From positions 20,785,651 to 20,847,150 of the forward strand of contig NC_135563.1 in assembly GCF_964340395.1 (NCBI RefSeq): DNA of 61,500 bases. The letters run 5' to 3'. The notes beneath the pieces are model-generated. The model ran no database searches. It saw only the letters and a program-made list of their open reading frames with translations, and was not told where the DNA came from. Below, piece by piece: positions 45,351 through 59,761 of the stretch (the first letter of the stretch is position 1; each line of letters opens with the position of its first letter). A program made the translations under genes and the position numbers. Source of the DNA: Glandiceps talaboti (Eukaryota > Hemichordata > Enteropneusta > Spengelidae).

Positions 45351-46152
45351 AGAATTTGAATGAAATTGCCTGGCTTACTTTTCAGGTGGTGTCGATGAAA
45401 CTTCGAATCGCGAGAAATTTGTCTTTACTCGGTTATCATAACTTTTAGATACTTCTAGATCTGCACTTCGTCCGATATATCGATAACTTTTCGTCCAAAA
45501 GCATTAAGGAAAAAGGGTGGAAATGATTTGCCTTTCCAAATTAGTATAACTATAACACTATTTTTTACTTTATTTCCTGGGTGTACTTAATGACCTTTGA
45601 CACGGACCAGTGCTAGAAATACCATGGGAGGCACGTGGGTGTACTTACATATTTTCAATTTCAATTCATAGTTATTGTATTTTCTTATTGTCACCCAGTC
45701 ATTATCTATTAGATATCTTTAGTGAGTATGCGTTACTGGAACTTTTCATTTTTTCTCAATCTGAAAACATGAAAAACTTCGAGATGGATAAAGGGGAATA
45801 CGTTTATAAGATATACTCCTTTTCAAATTTCCACTTTGTATGTATCCATATATGCAACCGGGTTGTCACATGTTTCCTTTCCTATGTTTATGGTTCTACT
45901 ATGGTCTGAGTGAAATTTGCGTTTAACTATTTGTATTATGAATTTTATTTCATGTGGAGTGAGATTCGTGAAATTTGTGTAGCCTGGTACGGCCCTGTTT
46001 TAAAGTTTGTATTTTTTTTTTAAAAATGTGCATGTGGTTTGACATCGGAAATTGATAATAGGAAGGTTCTGTACTAAAACTCAATGTTCAATTGTGTGAT
46101 ACTTTCACTGGAGTTTGTGTGTCTGAAGTTTTTTTATTTGTTTCAAAATTCT
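45351..46152. other. Intergenic DNA, nothing recognised
   Basis: There is no convincing exon. The open frame at 45610-45909 has no supporting features. Confidence 0.4.
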
Positions 46153-46390
46153 ATGTCGAAACGTAATGACTCTCCTCGTAGAAGTAAATACATTTCACTT
46201 CCATTTCTTTTGTTCTTTGCCACTGTGTTTGTTTTTTGTGGTAATAATCTATTTTCTATACTGCAAATCTCCCATGTAACAGATTGGGGTGAAGTATTTG
46301 AACTTGGTGATTATCACGTGAAATCATCCGAGATACTGTCGCGTGGGAAACATGCTGGTCAACTGTCCCTGAAACATCTCTACAATACAG
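46153..46390 (+). CDS. Possible first coding exon of a type II membrane protein
   Basis: ATG at 46153 opens MSKRNDSPRRSKYISLPFLL... with a basic cytosolic N-terminus, one membrane segment (about residues 13-35) and a polar stem. A CAG/GTGTGA donor follows at 46390/46391, only four codons before a stop at 46402. The layout is that of Golgi type II enzymes, but no catalytic domain or following exon is visible in the window. An in-frame ATG at 46084 would add 23 residues. It could be chance. Confidence 0.35.
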
Positions 46391-48339
46391 GTGTGAAGGG
46401 GTGAGGACTATTCCTTGCCTGTGCTTGATAATGTGATATAATAAAAACCAATTGAAGGATTATATCTGGTCGGTCTACAATACATGTGCCACGTGCCACC
46501 GGTCTTCATATTATCACGTTATTATCACGTTATTATTATACCAGTGTGGTGTTAGTTTGTCCATTGTCTGAGTCTTGATCGGGTTACCGGCTTACCACAA
46601 TTATCTGATATACTATTTCCCACAGACCTCTCCTGATAATGGGAAGTAATATAACCACTATTGAGAGGTATCTATTCACTGCAAGTTATCATTCAATTTT
46701 AAGTTCTGTTTGTGGTCGTGGCCATCGTATTAATATATGCATGGATACATTTTAAGTTCATTAGATTGCATTGTCAACGATATCGTTAACCACTACACGC
46801 CCCTTAGTGATGAAGTAGGGAGTGTCCATCCGTAGTGCTAAGATGAAATACCACGCATACGGAGCAAGTTGTTTAAAATGTACATTTTGTTACTAGTATT
46901 TAGAACCATGGTACATAAATTTTGATTTTTATCATCACTGACAAGAAATATACACAGTCTTGGTTAAAAAAATGTATCCACTGAGATCGATCTTATTTTA
47001 GAGAGGGATGCCCCGGAACAAAAAATACCCCGAAAATTAATTCTAAATAAAAATGGTATAGTCTGGAATAACATGTGTGGAAGGTTCGTTTGGTTAAAAA
47101 TTGAAAAAAAAATGGCAGTTAAACAGCATGTTATGATTATGGAGCTTGTATTCCAGTCATATGATATAGATGCTCTGAGTCGAAAAGTAGAAAAAGTCAT
47201 ATATTGTATTATAGAAAATAAATAATGGACTCGCGACACAACTAGTGTACGCAGCAAAAGTCATATGAAGTTCCAACAAAGAAGCTGGCTAAAACTCGGC
47301 AAACGTTGAAGAATTGTGTTAGAATAATATGTATGCAATAATGTGGTTGACATTTTTATTATGTATGGGAACTTTGCCAAATGTAAAAATATCTATACAC
47401 ACACATATATATATAAATTATATATATAAAGATACACGGGGTCACTTGAAATGAACTACCCTGGAGAAGCAGCTAGGCTCTATGACGTGTCCAGCCCACG
47501 CCTAGTAACTACTAGTATATCAAGCAATACTTTATTCAAACTGACTCAGAACCAACATTACAAAACGTTGGAATGATAGACGGACATTTTATTGCAGACT
47601 TGTTTTTCACTTCTCTTGAGGAGATAGGTCAACTACATAGTTTTCATAGAGTATCATAGTGTAACAAAGAAAAACCCTCTTTCTTTGTGACTCTTAAATT
47701 TCTTGGATATAATAAAGCATTTCACGTTGCTAGACTTCTTTGTTCCAACTCGACAACTCTCTAGGGAGGAACCTGTGGCAACATATGGTTGTATGTGTGA
47801 AAGACTTCTAAAAAGACACCCGCAAACAAATGGTGGTACGCACTCTGAACTCCATTGACAACACATTGCAATCAAATTGGGTAATTTACATAACAATAAA
47901 GATCATCATTACGATGACGTTGCATCCACCTTCACTTTTCTCAAGCTGATATTTTTGTTTTGCAAGATCATTTGCATAATAAAAGCGTGATGGTACCAGC
48001 CTGTTTAACGACTTCACCCCTGTAGCATGATACATCGGCTGTAAGACGTTCTTTTATATTACCACTCCTCCATCCCTCTCCCCAACTTTGGTTCTGAACA
48101 CCCACTTCCTCACAGCGCTCAGAGAGACGTGTTTTGCTTTCTCGTTATCCTGGGATATTCTTAATATGAGCCGTACTTCTTCTGTCTGGCGTTGAAAGAA
48201 TGATGATGATGTCAAGTTTCTGCGTTGTTGCCCATGGTAACTACATTCATGAATAACAGTGTATACCGTATGGCTGGGTAAACCTCTGTCAAATTAACAC
48301 TACAAGTTGTATAAAGGTAAGTACGTCTTTTTGTTTGAT
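46391..48339. other. Gene-poor DNA, nothing recognised
   Basis: Contains a short (AT)n tract near 47403-47428. No coding exon could be supported. Confidence 0.4.
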
Positions 48340-48548
<209 letters not shown>

Positions 48549-51500
48549 ATACTGTCGCCTTCGTGTTTCCTCATTCTCGCAAGCCAGAACACATACTTCT
48601 GTTAAAGCAACGAAATATGAAGCTCTATTGGCGGGCACGTTTTGGATGGGGTCGTAAAGAGGCATGTGGTTTACAACGTTGCATTTCCTTACAATAATCC
48701 ACATAGTCGGAAACGAAATACACGTGTTTGTAGTGTTACTTTGTCGACTTAGTGCCTTTCAGTTCGAAAACATAGCAAATAGGAGCCGACTTCTTCAAAA
48801 GTATAAACCGTATTTTAGATTTTAATTCAAGGAGAATTAGTTAATGTCCTTGAAATGGATGAGGTTTGCGGTGCTTTTTATAATATAATATTGCATTGAG
48901 TGCGTTGTCACTATATACGTGTCTGAACTCGATTTTGTACATGCAGGGGTTCTACTTCCATGGTACATGCCAGGTACTATCAATAACTGCAACATCATCT
49001 AACTATTGGTAATTTACACTAAATTTGTATAAACTAAAAGCACTATGTTTGCGTGTTGATACGAACCAGTTGTTAAAGAAAATAATTGTTGCGAGTAGGT
49101 ATGATATAAAATTCATGCCACGGAAGTAATTGTATTAAAACACGTGAATTCAGAAAATTCCTCCCGATCAAATAATTACATACCAGGATATACTAGAAAA
49201 TACATAGATTCATCAACCCACGCATGCGCGTGACCCAGAAATACATTCTATATATTAAATGCATCTGACCGTAAAACTGACCATGGGTGTTGTACCTATC
49301 ACCACTAGTGGTGACTCGTGTTTCCATTTTGAGATAATTTGACAACACGTGGTATGGTACTGTATGAATCAAATGTATATAACATACACATACATAGTAA
49401 AGGTTAAGAATATATGTTACATTTCACCACAGTGGGCTTAGCCATGGATTTATCAGTGAGACAAATACATCAACGACAGTGCTGGTTTCTTTTTTTACTT
49501 CGTTTGAAAATATATGTCAGTACAGTATAATTTATAACTTCGTTTAGAAATTTGATATAGAGGAATTCCCCTCGTCTTTGTAAAGTAAATATATATGTAT
49601 ATGGAACTTCAAATATTGAACCAAATGTCAGAAAGGAAACGTTAATTTGAATGAAACGCCCTCATAGGTACAAACTGTAAGTTTCAATGCACGCATTTCT
49701 TTTTTCTTTCACATTTAAAGTTCGTCAGCGGATATGAAGGCTTCACACTAAAAGTTGTCATTGTTCCTTGTTACGTTTCATTACGTGAAAAACAATGAAG
49801 AGATAGGGGCTTCCTATTCATCAGCCAGCTGTTAATATCTCGTTTCCACGTGAAGAAAAGAAGGGGTATTGAACGGCTAATGAACGGAAACAAATGAATA
49901 CCAAGACATGTCCGTTCAATGTTTTGGATCGGAAGATTCCTGTGTTGTCTTCCGGCCAACCGCTTTATAGGCAGTGTCCCATACCGATAGCAAGACATTC
50001 TCATGCCAACGACGACGACGACGACAACTGTTGCTGATCCGCAGTGAGCTTGAAAATTTGGTATCAACGCGACGTGAAGGTATGTGTATTGGGAATGGAT
50101 GTATGTAGCTTTTGATATCCCTTTTATGTCTAAGAATATGTCTTAAACGATATACACAAAATATCTTCGCCGCATTCAGCAAATTTCACCACGAACAGTC
50201 GAATTTTCTGAAGCGGCCACTTGATTTTTAAAAATACATTGCATGTCACACTTTCTATACTGCCATTCTTATTCAGGGAACACTTCATATTTTATAGTGT
50301 TACATTACAAAGTTCACTTAACCCGAGCAGGCAAATATTTCCACGCGATATATTTCTAACATCATCCGTCAATCGAGTATATACAGCCCGTTTTTCAAAC
50401 ACCAGAACATCTGTGTCATTTTTTCACAATAAGCCCTCGGCTAATTTAGGCAAAATGCTGTTCTAGTCCGTGTACCGGGTGTTTCCACCCTCACATAGAT
50501 AGACAATGCCATTTTTACTATTGCTGTAGTCTTAATGAGGGCTATTATGTAGCCATGTAATTGTACATTATTTGCAAATGAATGTTGATAATACTATCAT
50601 TATCATTGTCTATATATATGCAGTATGTACAAATATCTCACCTAGTTAAATTCCATTTTGTCAGCGGAGATATTAGTTGTAAATATTTTTAATGATAGTG
50701 ATTTTAATATTTAGTTATCGTATTAAATATTATGATATTGATACAATGTGACCGGTTTCCTATCATGCTCGTATGATGTACAGTGTCATGTATGCAAATA
50801 TAGGCTATTTCGATCCAATTTATCGACTTTGCTTTAATTTGGAAAGATGTGGATGGGGGATCTTCGCGATTTACATGTAGTAAGATTGGCGTTCCTTTGA
50901 AGGTTTCGTAGTTTAAAGTTTGTACATCTGTAACATAATTTCGTTTGACCAAAACATGATTCCATGCACTATTTTTTCCAATTTCAAAATCATGTTAGAC
51001 GCATCAATTTATTTTTTTCTATCAAATTCGCATGACTTTCGTTTGGCTTATGTATATACAAGTTAGGTTAACTATATTGATGAAATAACAACATTTACGA
51101 ATTGTGTCTATGTTTAAGTGCAAACACTAGAATAATATTCAATGACAAGATATAGGCAAAGAATTTCAGTCCGTTATATATACTAAGCGAGAGGTCACAG
51201 CTAGAGACCGATTTAACAGATATTGAGTGAAATCATATAATAAGTTATTTACACCTTACCATTCACAGTGTTGTGTGTGCAATATATATTTATCGTGGGT
51301 TGAGCTCCTTGTCTATATTTTTTGTAGTAATAGGGCCACCAATAAATGCAACAAAATGGCTAGAAATAACGGTGTTTAGCGGTTGATAATTTTATTCTAT
51401 GTATAGCCTACACACGTACTGTTCAGCTAGCTCTACCCTCACATCTTCCTATAAAGTGGTTTATTAATATCACCTGGGCTTACAAGCAAACATATGGACT

Positions 51501-53765
51501 AGTTGAGACAGTGCGCAGCTAGCTACAGACATTAACGAAACGGGCCTCATTGGAAAGCTACAATTAGAAGCTGTATTACCAGCCTTTTTCTACTAACACT
51601 ATATGCCTGGCCACGTCAACACTTCATCCCATAGCTGACTTGGTTGTTCAGCTATTCCATACCTACATTTCAGGATGCTTGCTATTTTCACATCGTCTAC
51701 AACCAGACCCACTTTGCAATGTTTTAATCTAGTTGATCCGTATAATACCTATGGGTTCGGTGTTCGGACACGTCATTGATACTTGTGCACAGTATAATTG
51801 GCAATGCAAAGGTAATTAGAATTCTCATTTCTACTTTATTCACAGATATCATTCGGTTGTTTGATAACAGTACACACAGTGCGACAGTTCTCGTCTCAAC
51901 TTGTCTCAGCGTCTCGTCGTCATTGGACTCTATTCCGGTATTGGTGAGCCCATGTGTTGTGTTTTTCATGTATATTTATTTTGCTGTAAATGTACCATTC
52001 ACCATACTCATATTGAGCACCGTATGGTAGTGCCACACATCGCTCTCTCTATCCGATGCTTTGTTTAATTGTCCTGCTATATCCAGCTTTGAAGTACCGA
52101 TCTCTGTCTAAAATCTGATCTGGCAGATACCTCGTGGTGAGTTTTTCACAAACGTTATCTATCCTCTACCTCTGTTTCAATACCTTTCCCTCATTTCGCC
52201 TCGCAGCGAATTATTCCTCCCGTCGATATGGACGTTACTGTTTTCCACGTTGTCGAATGATTGAGGGTGTCACGTTGTTGTGACCGTTATAATGGGCATA
52301 TCAAACTCTGCGTGGTAATAATGCCTGTTCTAACGTTCATAACATCGCGGTATGCCGACAGCACCGTCACACAGCACCGAGTGATAACAACACTTTGCAC
52401 CGCACCCACAGTATAACTGCTCTGTCGTCTACATTTCACCAACAACCTGTTGATTGTAATCGTTTGCTGGGACACTGCATTTGAAATGTTACCATCACCG
52501 ATGTCACTAACAACTGTGACCTTACATGTATCTGACCAACTAAACCCGTAGTATCATTTCCCACCACATATACACACTTGTAAAATCCCACCCACGAGTT
52601 TTGTTTGGTCTTTTTTGTTTGTTTCTGACAAACAGTCGGCGGGATGGAGAAATAATTCTGACTTAGTATGAATATTCAAAATACATCGTGCACTGAATGT
52701 GAAGTAGACACTATAAATAACTCCATGTATACATTGACGGGTTTCAAATTTTGAATGAAAGTATTTCCATCAGGCAATATTAATACTTCTAACCTTTTAA
52801 AACTAAAAAATTATGTTTGTAGCACCTATAATGAAAATTAATATTTTTTTGAAGTCATTATGTTCAAATTGCACTTAGAATTCTGATTGGGTAATTTTAT
52901 CTTGTAATTATTTCGACCCATTATATTAAACTGAGTCATTTTCACGATGATTCACTTCAATGCTGACATTTTTTATCCTGCAATATTTGTCACCATATTC
53001 TGACCATTTTAGACCTATTTTATTCGGCTTAGAATCCTTCTTGTCGTATTATCGTTCCAGCTGTTCATGCAGCATTCCAAGCTGTTACCGACCCATCATC
53101 ATCACCATCATCACCATCGTTATCTGGTCACGTCTTTGTCTTTGAAGTACACTCTAAAAACATATACAATTTTGTGGATGGGCCGTTGAACCTGATTAAC
53201 ATCCACGTTCTCACCCCTATCCCCTCTCTCTCTCTGTATTTGTAATTAACAGTTTATAGATTAACACATTAAAGTGATTGACTTAAATGCCGCGATAAGT
53301 CGCCAGGAGGACCCTCTGTTCCAATCCAGTGAGACTCCCATTGTCTTTTCTATGACCCATTTGTACGGTATTGTGTGAAAGGCAATATGTTTTTGGCAAC
53401 ACGTTTATCAGAAAGTGGAACTGCTGGAAATGAATATAATGATATATTGGAAAAATATTTTTTGGTTGCAGTTGAATGTTAGTCAGCAAGATGATACATG
53501 TATACTGTGTCTAAGGAGAGTTACAGGTATATGTGTTCATATTATGCGGGCGTGCACATTTTGTACACTTTGTCTTTTGAAGTACAGAATAGGATGGGGG
53601 TGTCGCAAAACTGCAGCAATATACTTTCTATTGCTCAAGGTCAGTACTCGTCTTTGTTTGTAGAACATCATTAGTGTGAACAACTCAATATATTGTGGTT
53701 GGTTGATTGGTTAAAATATGTGGTTCACACTGTTATCGTCATTGGTGTTGTCGTTGTTGTCGATA
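48549..53765. other. Gene-poor DNA, nothing recognised
   Basis: Only short, featureless open frames occur. A GAC trinucleotide run lies near 50010-50025 and a CATCAC-type run near 53097-53118. Exons shorter than about 60 codons cannot be excluded. Confidence 0.4.
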
Positions 53766-53769
53766 TTGC

Positions 53770-53808
<39 letters not shown>

Positions 53809-53830
53809 CGTCGTCGTCGTCGCCGCCGTC
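53766..53830. repeat. Trinucleotide microsatellite (GTT)n(GTC)n(GCC)
   Basis: About 15 GTT/TTG units grade into GTC units and then GCC. Confidence 0.95.
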
Positions 53831-56800
53831 GAGTAGTTTGGTGTAGTTTGGATGTACCTATGTGAAAAGTATCCGGATATTTGTAACGTGGTTGTTGTAT
53901 TCATCGTACCGAGTTGGTCATGTGGGTATATTGACTCATGAAATCAGTTGATTTTTTTTGTCATTCATGCTGAGTAGTCCAATTTATTGGGTTATCATCC
54001 TTACTAAGTAGTAGTGCCGCAGGTAATGCAATACTATATTTACCTGCTACCTACTGCTTAATAAGGTGTATCCTACCATCAACGAACTAGGACTTTTGAG
54101 CACACGATACTGCCTGTATATCTGACATGAGCCGGTGTGTAGTTACATATCCCGCCCGATTCCAGTTTGTCGAATTGTTAGACTTTGTATGAAACAATGA
54201 AAGTTGGCCAGACAAAAGTGTTCTTTTTGTCAGGGTGGGTCTTGGACATTTTTTATCGCTCTTTTATCACCATTACTATTAATATATGACAAGTAGGACA
54301 TGTATAGACGTGTGATTTACTATACATAGTGTAAAATATTTTTTTAAAAACCAATGGGACAGAGTCGAGCCGTGTTTTCTGGTTTCCAGTCGAGTTGTCT
54401 TCCCTTATGATGGAGTACACGACGTTTGAATAAATGTCAGTTAGCGAATAATGCATAGTCTGAAAAGTTGAAACCTAGGGAAATGGCACGTGGTTATTAT
54501 AATTACCTTCATGCTGAGAAAAGTTAGATATTGCCAGAAATTAATTGTATATCATTGTCGAATACTCAGCCATTTCCGTCAAGTACAAATTAAACTGATT
54601 GAAATCGGCCGCAGCTACCTGTATTACGCACGAGTTGCTCCGATGCATCGTTAACTTAACACTCTAGTAATTTTCGATGTGATTTTATCAAATATCTCAT
54701 TCCATCATTGAATCATTCAAGTCTTCTAATATGGTGGCGGGTTGGCACGATTAGCATAAATCTAACAAATTACTTATTTGAATAATAACCTTTGACCCAG
54801 ATCTAACGATGCCCAGCATGTGCTCAGATGTTGCCATAATAAAAAGTAGCACGTCACGTGATAAAGCTGTCTTGTCATCACTCTCTCTGTGAGTGTGGCC
54901 TGGGACAGTAAAACGGTGACTTGCTGCGTATGAAAAGTGTGAAAGGACTAAACGACTGGCAGTGGTGAACTGGAGACAACGATTATGGCTGTTCCGATAC
55001 TAAGTACTAGTGCCGCAGGAGTCAAATATTGAATCAACCCTGTTGTACTTGTACTTAACATAGGCTCGGCCGATATGCATCCAATCTGAACATTTTTAAA
55101 GAGAAAGTTTCTAATCGAGTACCACCAGGTCGTTCGATTCCAACTCAGATGTTGAGTTCCTATGGTAAGCTGCCTCTAAAGTAATTTTCACAATTTCTGT
55201 CATTGTAGAGCTAGCTTCAATTCATTTCTAGTGTTCAACCACTGTGGTTCAACTAAAGTGCGGGCGGTGAATGAATGTCAAAAAGCGTTCCGATTGAATG
55301 AGTTATTAATTTTAATGATGACACTATCCTCAAGGATCCTTCCGTTTCGATGCTAATTCACATCTCGTCAATACCCTAGTAGTGTCCTTTCGTTAACGTA
55401 CTAGTGAAGGTCACTTTGTTTCTACTTCTCTTCAATACACCGAATCATCGTAAAAATGTTAATCTGTACACACAGGTTCGTCGGTAGCTAAAGCTTTTAC
55501 GATATCACAATGATACCCTTTCATTTCATTTCCCATAGTGTGTTATGTTATGTTGTGTTGAATTAATTCCAGACTACATTACGTTCCCAATTCGCAAATG
55601 CGATGGAACTGTTTCTCTCCATTCACTTGACGCTTCTCTGAACGATAAGCTTACAGTGGTATACATCTTCATGTTCAATTTTCTGTTCAATTTTCATTAG
55701 GGCAATTCACCTGTTGCACAATCAAAATGTTAATGATATATTTAGTATGTAGTGTGGCGATATTCGGTTATGTTCAGTAATATATATCAGAGTTTTGTTC
55801 TGGGCGACTGCCGGGCGTGTCAGCTTTCATCACACAGTCGTTTTGCCTGCAGAGTTCTCTTTGAATGTAGTTGTCATTTATCGAGTCATCAGCCGGCAAC
55901 ATTTAAGTAGACAATACGCCAACGTTTTCCCCGCAATATGGTACACACGTACGGTACATCTGCAAAATCGAATAATTAACTTGTGTTACAAAGAGAAGAG
56001 TCACATGACCAACCTTGCAAAGTAAAACAATAACGGTAGGAAAAGTAACCAATGTTGACTCGAACTACAAGAAATCAGTAGCAAACTAAGAGAGAAATAC
56101 AGAAAAAAGTAATTTAAATTTCGCCTACCGTTAGGATAGTTCCGTATCATCCATATGTCATAACCTATTATGAATATTAATGAGTTCACATTATTACATT
56201 CATGGAATTTCATCCGAGGAACATGACGTTGGCTGTTTAATTTGAAATTTCCTCCGCATATTTGTAATTTGTGTCAAATGGACTGTAAGTTATTGTTTTG
56301 TTGTACAAGGCACAGTATTCTGAGAAATACTAGATAAAATCATACATTAAAATACAACTACTACTGTTAGTATAGGAGGAAGGCCATATTGACAATTTAG
56401 TCTTTGTGTAGGATATTGATAACACCATTAAATAAAAGGAAAATACGATATCAGAATAATAGCGGACAGAGTGGGCAATATTTATGTAGTAAATTCTTGA
56501 AGGACAGTACTTGACAGTGAATGGACTCTTACAGTTTGAATCATACTATTAGTTTGTACAAAAAATGTGAATGCTATCTATCGGTTGGCCTATTTCCATA
56601 AACATTTAACGGGCAAGCGATTCATTCGGAAAATAACCACTACCTGTCACTGTAGGATATTAAATATTTTTGGTATTTATACATTTGATATATAAATATT
56701 GATGTTAGGACGATACGTTGACTACTTGTATATAATTTGACCTTGGTGATGCATGGTGTATATTGTTAAGATATAACACTGACTGATGGGTGGAGTTGAT

Positions 56801-57050
56801 GATTGTTTAACGAACGATCGTCTCTGTCTTTGCAGGCAGTGACAATATGCATATTTATGGTTATCTCGTGTATGTATATATAATTCACGATAAGCGATGA
56901 TCAATTAGCCATGACTCAGAATGAACTGGTGAGACACACCTTGCAATTGACAGATCGCCCCAGGTATATTCTGACAGTCCGTTTAGTCAGTACGACACAT
57001 TTAGAGTGACACACTGTGATAGATCGGTAATATACACAGTGACGCACTAC

Positions 57051-57051
<1 letters not shown>
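53831..57051. other. Gene-poor DNA with one short repeated word
   Basis: ACTAAGTAGTAGTGCCGCAG (near 54003) recurs as ACTAAGTACTAGTGCCGCAG (near 54999). Otherwise no gene or repeat was recognised. Confidence 0.4.
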
Positions 57052-57092
<41 letters not shown>

Positions 57093-57093
57093 A
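57052..57093. repeat. (CA)n microsatellite
   Basis: About 20 CA units. Confidence 0.97.
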
Positions 57094-57784
57094 GTCTACA
57101 GACATACTGTGGCAGACAAGTCTTAGCTATGCACCATAGTCGTGAGAAGTGTAACATTTTCATACATCTTTTATTTACAGGAAATAAATCGTTAGTCACG
57201 ATCTCAAATCGTTCATTTTATTACATAATTTATGTGTCACCATAGACTCTAGTGTAAATGGTTTTGTGTTTGTAAGTACTATTGGTCAACACACTAGACG
57301 AACACAAACCATTACATGTCAAACACGTCAATGATCATATTTCTATAGTGGTCTGAGGTAGGACGTACACGTTTAATTGATAAATATAATATATAGCATG
57401 TATTGATAAAGCAGATGACTGTAAATCTACGTAAATGTACAAAATACAAAATAATTAAAACAAAAACATACAAACAAAATTTATATAATTAATATTCAGA
57501 GACATGCAGACGTGTAAGAATGATCGTCATTGTCTCCGAAGACTGTTTATTGTATTTCAAGTTTCGAGGATATCTAATTGATACACAATTGAATAAGTTC
57601 CATTAACATGGGTACATAGGAATGGAAAACGAAGGAAAATACTCACTACATGTGTACACTTTGGTAATTTTGTATTGTAATCTGAATGTGCTAAGTGTTC
57701 ACAGGACTAGAGAAACACAAAATCTTGTCAAAAATATGTCAAAAATTTCATTTTAAAGAATTATACCAACATGTATCTATAATG
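57094..57784. other. Gene-poor DNA, nothing recognised
   Basis: AT-rich, without exon features. Confidence 0.4.
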
Positions 57785-58890
57785 CACATGTATTTCACAT
57801 ATCAGTGAGTTCTATACTACACACGTATTTCACATATCAGCAACTTCTATTCTACAAGTATTTCACATATCAGCGAGTTCTATACCACACACGTATTTCA
57901 GATATCAGCGAGTTCTATACTACACACGTATTTCAGATATCAGCGAGTTCTATTCTACACAAGTATTCACATATCAGCGAGTTCTATACTACACACGTAT
58001 TTCACATATCAGCGAGTTCTATACTACACACGTATTTCACATATCAGCAACTTCTATTCTACAAGTATTTCACATATCAGCGAGTTCTATACCACACACG
58101 TATTTCACATATCAGCGAGTTCTATTCTACACAAGTATTTCACATATCAACGAGTTCTATACTACACACGTATTTCAGATATCAGCGAGTTCTATTCTGC
58201 ACAAGTATTTCACATATCAGCGAGTTCTGTTCTACACAAGTATTCACATATCAGCGAGTTCTATACTACACACGTATTTCACATATCAGCGAGTTCTATA
58301 CTACACACGTATTTCACATATCAGCGAGTTCTATACTACACAAGTATTCACATATCAGCGAGTTTTATACTACACACGTATTTCACATATCAGCGAGTTT
58401 TATACTACACACGTATTTCACATATCAGTGAGTTTTATACTACACACGTATTTCACATATCAGCGAGTTCTATACTACACACGTATTTCACATATCAGTG
58501 AGTTTTATACTACACACGTATTTCACATATCAGCGAGTTTTATACTACACACGTATTTCACATATCAGTGAGTTTTATACTACACACGTATTTCACATAT
58601 CAGCGAGTTCTATACTACACACGTATTTCACATATCAGTGAGTTTTATACTACACACGTATTTCACATATCAGTGAGTTTTATACTACACACGTATTTCA
58701 CATATCAGTGAGTTTTATACTACACACGTATTTCAGATATCAGTGAGTTTTATACTACACACGTATTTCACATATCAGTGAGTTTTATACTACACACGTA
58801 TTCACATATCAGTGAGTTCTATTCTACACAAGTATTCACATATCAGCGAGTTCTATACTACACACGTATTTCACATATCAGTGACTTCTA
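57785..58890. repeat. 35-bp satellite-like tandem array, about 31 units
   Basis: The consensus is ACACACGTATTTCACATATC followed by AGCGAGTTCTATACT. Variants alternate CGAG/TGAG and TTCTA/TTTTA, and some units lack one T. TGAG/TTTTA variants dominate the right half (58420-58800), showing local homogenisation. Confidence 0.97.
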
Positions 58891-59431
58891 CAAATATGTC
58901 GGCACGATATACATCTTACTTTTGGCTCAGTGTTTGTCTTAGTAGACTGATGTTTCTACGAGTTCTAAGACCATTTGTCGGCATTTGATTGACATCTCTT
59001 TGACTATATCTAATAATTATAAATTACATACCATAGTTTGCCTGTGTGATGTTACCCTTCTCTGTATATTAAAGATATAAAATGTACATCTCAGTTTGTC
59101 TGTCTCAGTTTGTCTTCTATGACCGTTAAAGTTGTTTGTCGGTGTGTGACAAGATACTTGTGTGATATATAAGCCGTATATAATACGGTAGTCTACCCGT
59201 ATGAATGGATCACGCTATAATCTGTACTTCTCACTTTTTCTGTATGAGTTGATCTTACTATGATAGCTATAAGCTGCGGCATGAAACTGATACATGGACA
59301 TAACCATTAAAGTTGTAAGCTACTTACACATACAGTTGGTCGGTATCTCGATACGTGGGTGGCTTCAATAGTTATAAGCTGTATGTGTCAGTTTGCGATT
59401 TGGTTGATCCTTCTTTAGCTCAGTTTGCAGA
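58891..59431. other. Array flank with short related phrases
   Basis: Phrases such as ATAAGCTGTATxTxTCAGTTTG and CTCAGTTTGTCTGTCTCAGTT recur between 59080 and 59900, on both sides of the ATGT microsatellite. This suggests a further, decayed tandem repeat. No gene was recognised. Confidence 0.5.
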
Positions 59432-59761
59432 GTATGTATGTATGTATGTATGTATGTATGTATGTATGTATGTATGTATGTATGTATGTATGTATGTATG
59501 TATGTATGTATGTATGTATGTATGTATGTATGTATGTATGTATGTATGTATGTGTGGATGTATGTATGTATGTATGTATGTATGTATGTATGTATGTATG
59601 TATGTATGTATGTATGTACGTACGTGTGTGTGTGTATGTATGTATGTATGTATGTATGTATGTATGTATGTATGTATGTATGTATGTATGTATTTATGTA
59701 TGTATGTATGTATGTATGTATGTATGTATGTATGTATGTATGTATGTATGTATGTATGTAT
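59432..59761. repeat. (ATGT)n microsatellite, about 330 bp
   Basis: Almost pure ATGT units with rare interruptions (GTGGATG, ACGTACGTGTGTGTGT, TTTATG). Confidence 0.97.

Noticed and set aside
45610-45909. 99-codon open frame
   Set aside because: Hydrophobic/aromatic-rich translation of AT-rich DNA, without domain or splice evidence.
57805-58431. 208-codon open frame in the 35-bp array
   Set aside because: Generated by a stop-poor satellite unit that is open in every frame. Frame slips between units, and no coding signature is seen.
57785-58890. CRISPR-like regular repeat
   Set aside because: The units are contiguous with no unique spacers, and the genome is eukaryotic. It is a satellite array.
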